From contig NZ_RQRS01000007.1 in NCBI RefSeq assembly GCF_004335085.1, positions 1 to 64,000 of the forward strand: a DNA stretch of 64,000 bases, read 5' to 3'. The position numbers and the translations under genes were made by a program. Of this stretch, positions 62,060 to 64,000 are shown piece by piece (positions within the stretch are counted from its first letter, which is position 1; each line of letters opens with the position of its first letter). The notes below the pieces were generated by a model that did no database searches, was not told where the DNA came from, and saw only the letters and a program-made list of their open reading frames with translations. This DNA is from Pedobacter nototheniae. Its GTDB lineage: Bacteria > Bacteroidota > Bacteroidia > Sphingobacteriales > Sphingobacteriaceae.

Positions 62060-64000
62060 ATGTTTAAAGCTGAATATATTTTTGTAAGAATTTTATTTCC
62101 ATTTCTATTAGGTATTGCTTTGTTCTATTTTATTCCATCTATAGAATTATTAAATACACTTGAAATTCTCGGTATGTTATTTTTTAGCATTCTACTAATT
62201 AACAACCTCGCATATAAAAAATTAAATCTCTATAAACTTAAAGGCATTACTGGGCTTTTCTTCTTTGTTTTTTTCTTCATTTTCGGAGGAGCAATTTGCT
62301 TATTAAATAATAAAAGCATAAGAAAAAACTATTTTGCGATTAGAGAATATAAATCTTTAAAGGTTCGGGTAGATGATGAGCCTAATTTAACTAATGATAT
62401 TTTACGTTTTAAAGCTGTTGTTTTATCTGGTTACCAAAACCGTGAACAAATAAAGCTTACAGGAGAATTGGTTGTTGCTTTAAAGTTAGATAGCCTTAAT
62501 CCTATTAAATTGAAATATGGCGATGAATTTATAGTTGCAACAAAATATGTAGAAGTTGAGCCATCTTATAACCCTGGAGAATTTAATTACAAAGCATGGC
62601 TGGCAGCTCAAAATATTTATCATCAAACCTTCGTAAACCAAAACCAGTTAATTAAAACAGGTAAAAACTCAGGAAATACGATCATTAAAATTGCACTAGA
62701 TTTAAGAGAAAAGCAAATATCAAAGTATAGGAAATTAATTAAAAACGATGAAGCATTTGCAGTTGCTTCAACATTGATTTTGGGTTACAGAGCCGATTTA
62801 AGTAAAGAAACTTTAGCCGCATATTCCAAAACAGGAACAATCCATGCACTATCTGTTTCTGGCGCTCATGTTGCTATTATTTATATTGTGTTGGAATTTC
62901 TGCTGGGATATTTGGATCGAAAGAAAACGCTGAAAAGCATTAAATTTATTTTAATCTGTACGCTAATTTGGGCTTATGCGCTGATTACTGGTTTATCACC
63001 ATCAGTTGTTCGTTCAGCTATTATGATTACAATTTTCATAACGGCAAAAACGTATTCAAGAGATAAAAACAGCTATAATATTTTAGCCTTTGCTGCATTT
63101 TGCCAACTAATTTATAATCCATTCTTAGTTTGGGATGTAGGCTTTCAGCTTTCCTATTTAGCAGTTTTTGGATTAATATATCTCCAACCAAAAATTTATG
63201 GTTTATTTTTTATTAAAAATAAATGGGTAGATAAATTATGGAATTTCACCGCTTTGTCTTTGTCGGCACAACTGGTTACTTTTCCTTTAAGTATTTATTA
63301 TTTCCACCAATTTCCTGTTTATTTTCTCCTTGGAAATTTATTTATTACGCTTCCACTCGTTTTAATGATGTATTTAGGCATCTTAATATTAATACCGGGT
63401 TTCAGCTTTCTTGCTATCATATTTGAATGGCTTATAAATTTTACCAATCAAACGCTAAAATGGATTTCGGGTTTGCCACTTTCAACGTTTTCATCTATCT
63501 GGTTAACTTTACCTGAATTTATTTTGCTCAGTTTGGTTCTTGCTTTATTCATTTATGGCATTTTTCATTTCAATAAAAAGATACTTTTTTCTGCATTTAT
63601 GTTTTTTATAGCTTATCAAATTCTCGTTGTTTTTGATGATGTAAAAGCACTAAATCAGCGGCAAATAATTTTCTTTAGCTTACGCAAAAACTACGCAGTA
63701 GCATTTATTGAAGGTAGAAATGCCATTTTATTAACCGATTTAAGCAAAAAAGATAAAAACTATCAATTTTTTGTAGATCCAGCATTGCAACAATTGCAAA
63801 TCGATAAGCTAAATTTCATTAATCTTAAATCCGATACTATTTTCAAAAATTTCATAATAAAGAACCAACAGATTGTTTTTTATAAGTACAAGATTTTGGT
63901 GGTAGATGAAACGTTAAATTATAAATTGATTAATGGTCAATTAAATTTTTCTAGTATTTGGTTACATCAAAATACAAAGTTTAAGTTAGAAAAGTTAAAG
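62060..64000 (+). CDS. comEC: ComEC/Rec2-family DNA uptake protein (truncated at window edge)
   Basis: The first 647 codons of ComEC, the inner-membrane channel that imports single-stranded DNA during transformation. The N-terminus has membrane helices and a DUF4131-type OB domain (VRVDDEPNLTNDILRFKAVV, YNPGEFNYKAWL). The Competence domain follows, with ALSVSGAHVAII, ITGLSPSVVRSAIMI, and WDVGFQLSYLAVFG. The frame is open to the last base. The soluble C-terminal region (from about 530) looks shortened, and no metallo-beta-lactamase HxHxDH motif is seen within the window. It is coupled to the HhH-barrel gene by a 3-bp gap. Confidence 0.92.
   Translation, partial: MFKAEYIFVRILFPFLLGIALFYFIPSIELLNTLEILGMLFFSILLINNLAYKKLNLYKLKGITGLFFFVFFFIFGGAICLLNNKSIRKNYFAIREYKSLKVRVDDEPNLTNDILRFKAVVLSGYQNREQIKLTGELVVALKLDSLNPIKLKYGDEFIVATKYVEVEPSYNPGEFNYKAWLAAQNIYHQTFVNQNQLIKTGKNSGNTIIKIALDLREKQISKYRKLIKNDEAFAVASTLILGYRADLSKETLAAYSKTGTIHALSVSGAHVAIIYIVLEFLLGYLDRKKTLKSIKFILICTLIWAYALITGLSPSVVRSAIMITIFITAKTYSRDKNSYNILAFAAFCQLIYNPFLVWDVGFQLSYLAVFGLIYLQPKIYGLFFIKNKWVDKLWNFTALSLSAQLVTFPLSIYYFHQFPVYFLLGNLFITLPLVLMMYLGILILIPGFSFLAIIFEWLINFTNQTLKWISGLPLSTFSSIWLTLPEFILLSLVLALFIYGIFHFNKKILFSAFMFFIAYQILVVFDDVKALNQRQIIFFSLRKNYAVAFIEGRNAILLTDLSKKDKNYQFFVDPALQQLQIDKLNFINLKSDTIFKNFIIKNQQIVFYKYKILVVDETLNYKLINGQLNFSSIWLHQNTKFKLEKLK

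Overview
This 64 kb window is AT-rich chromosomal DNA from a member of Bacteroidota. Gene content points to the Pedobacter/Sphingobacteriaceae group, although the genus is inferred from family content and not proven. The pointers are LytTR two-component regulators, many SPII lipoproteins and outer-membrane barrels, a TSP3-OmpA porin, few clear Shine-Dalgarno sites, and promoters fitting TTG-N19/20-TAnnTTTG. I see no rRNA operon, CRISPR array, intact insertion sequence or prophage. Most of the window is ordinary core genome.

Layout: 1-1.4 kb holds the structured, terminated 3' end of an unknown transcript, an orphan LytTR regulator and a repeat-like intergenic element. 1.4-9.8 kb carries prmC, ribD, a DMT permease, a YigZ protein, a nucleoside phosphorylase, divergent galM/galK, a SpoU methylase and a YdeI-type protein. 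10-13.4 kb has an abundant-type OmpA porin, a DEAD-box-like protein with decayed catalytic motifs, a 53-residue small ORF and a divergent tRNA-like gene with a CAU anticodon. 13.5-21 kb has an LD-carboxypeptidase and a TolC-MacA-MacB(ATPase)-MacB(permease) efflux operon followed by its own LytS-type kinase and LytTR regulator. 21-36 kb is mostly metabolism: a membrane-anchored MutS-like ATPase, an unknown conserved protein, Hsp20, a thioesterase, an FAD oxidase, folB, an acyl-CoA dehydrogenase, lysA, lysC and a phosphohexomutase. It ends in a frameshifted ORF6N pseudogene.

36.5-41.9 kb is the most distinctive block. It reads as an envelope copper/redox cluster: a Cys-motif membrane protein, an MbnP-family lipoprotein, a di-haem MauG/MbnH-type peroxidase, an outer-membrane barrel with mature N-terminus CDICGC, a helical lipoprotein, a YHS protein, a SCO1-family protein and a mono-haem cytochrome c. 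42-46.5 kb is accessory: a dispersed-element copy, a 42-bp tandem repeat, an HExxH lipoprotein with a partner, an orphan helical protein and an HTH regulator with coiled coil. 46.5-59.1 kb returns to core genes: rnpB, a sigma-54 activator, ClC, RluA-family, PhoB-type regulator, TlpA, gatB, two paralogous secreted proteins, alaS and a MerR regulator.

59.2-64 kb is a tight three-gene unit: a PorV/FadL-like barrel, an outer-membrane barrel with an N-terminal ComEA-like helix-hairpin-helix, and comEC running off the window edge. I infer a DNA-uptake module in which the DNA-binding HhH is fused to an outer-membrane barrel. This module and the MbnP/MbnH copper cluster are the two best candidates for under-described biology here.
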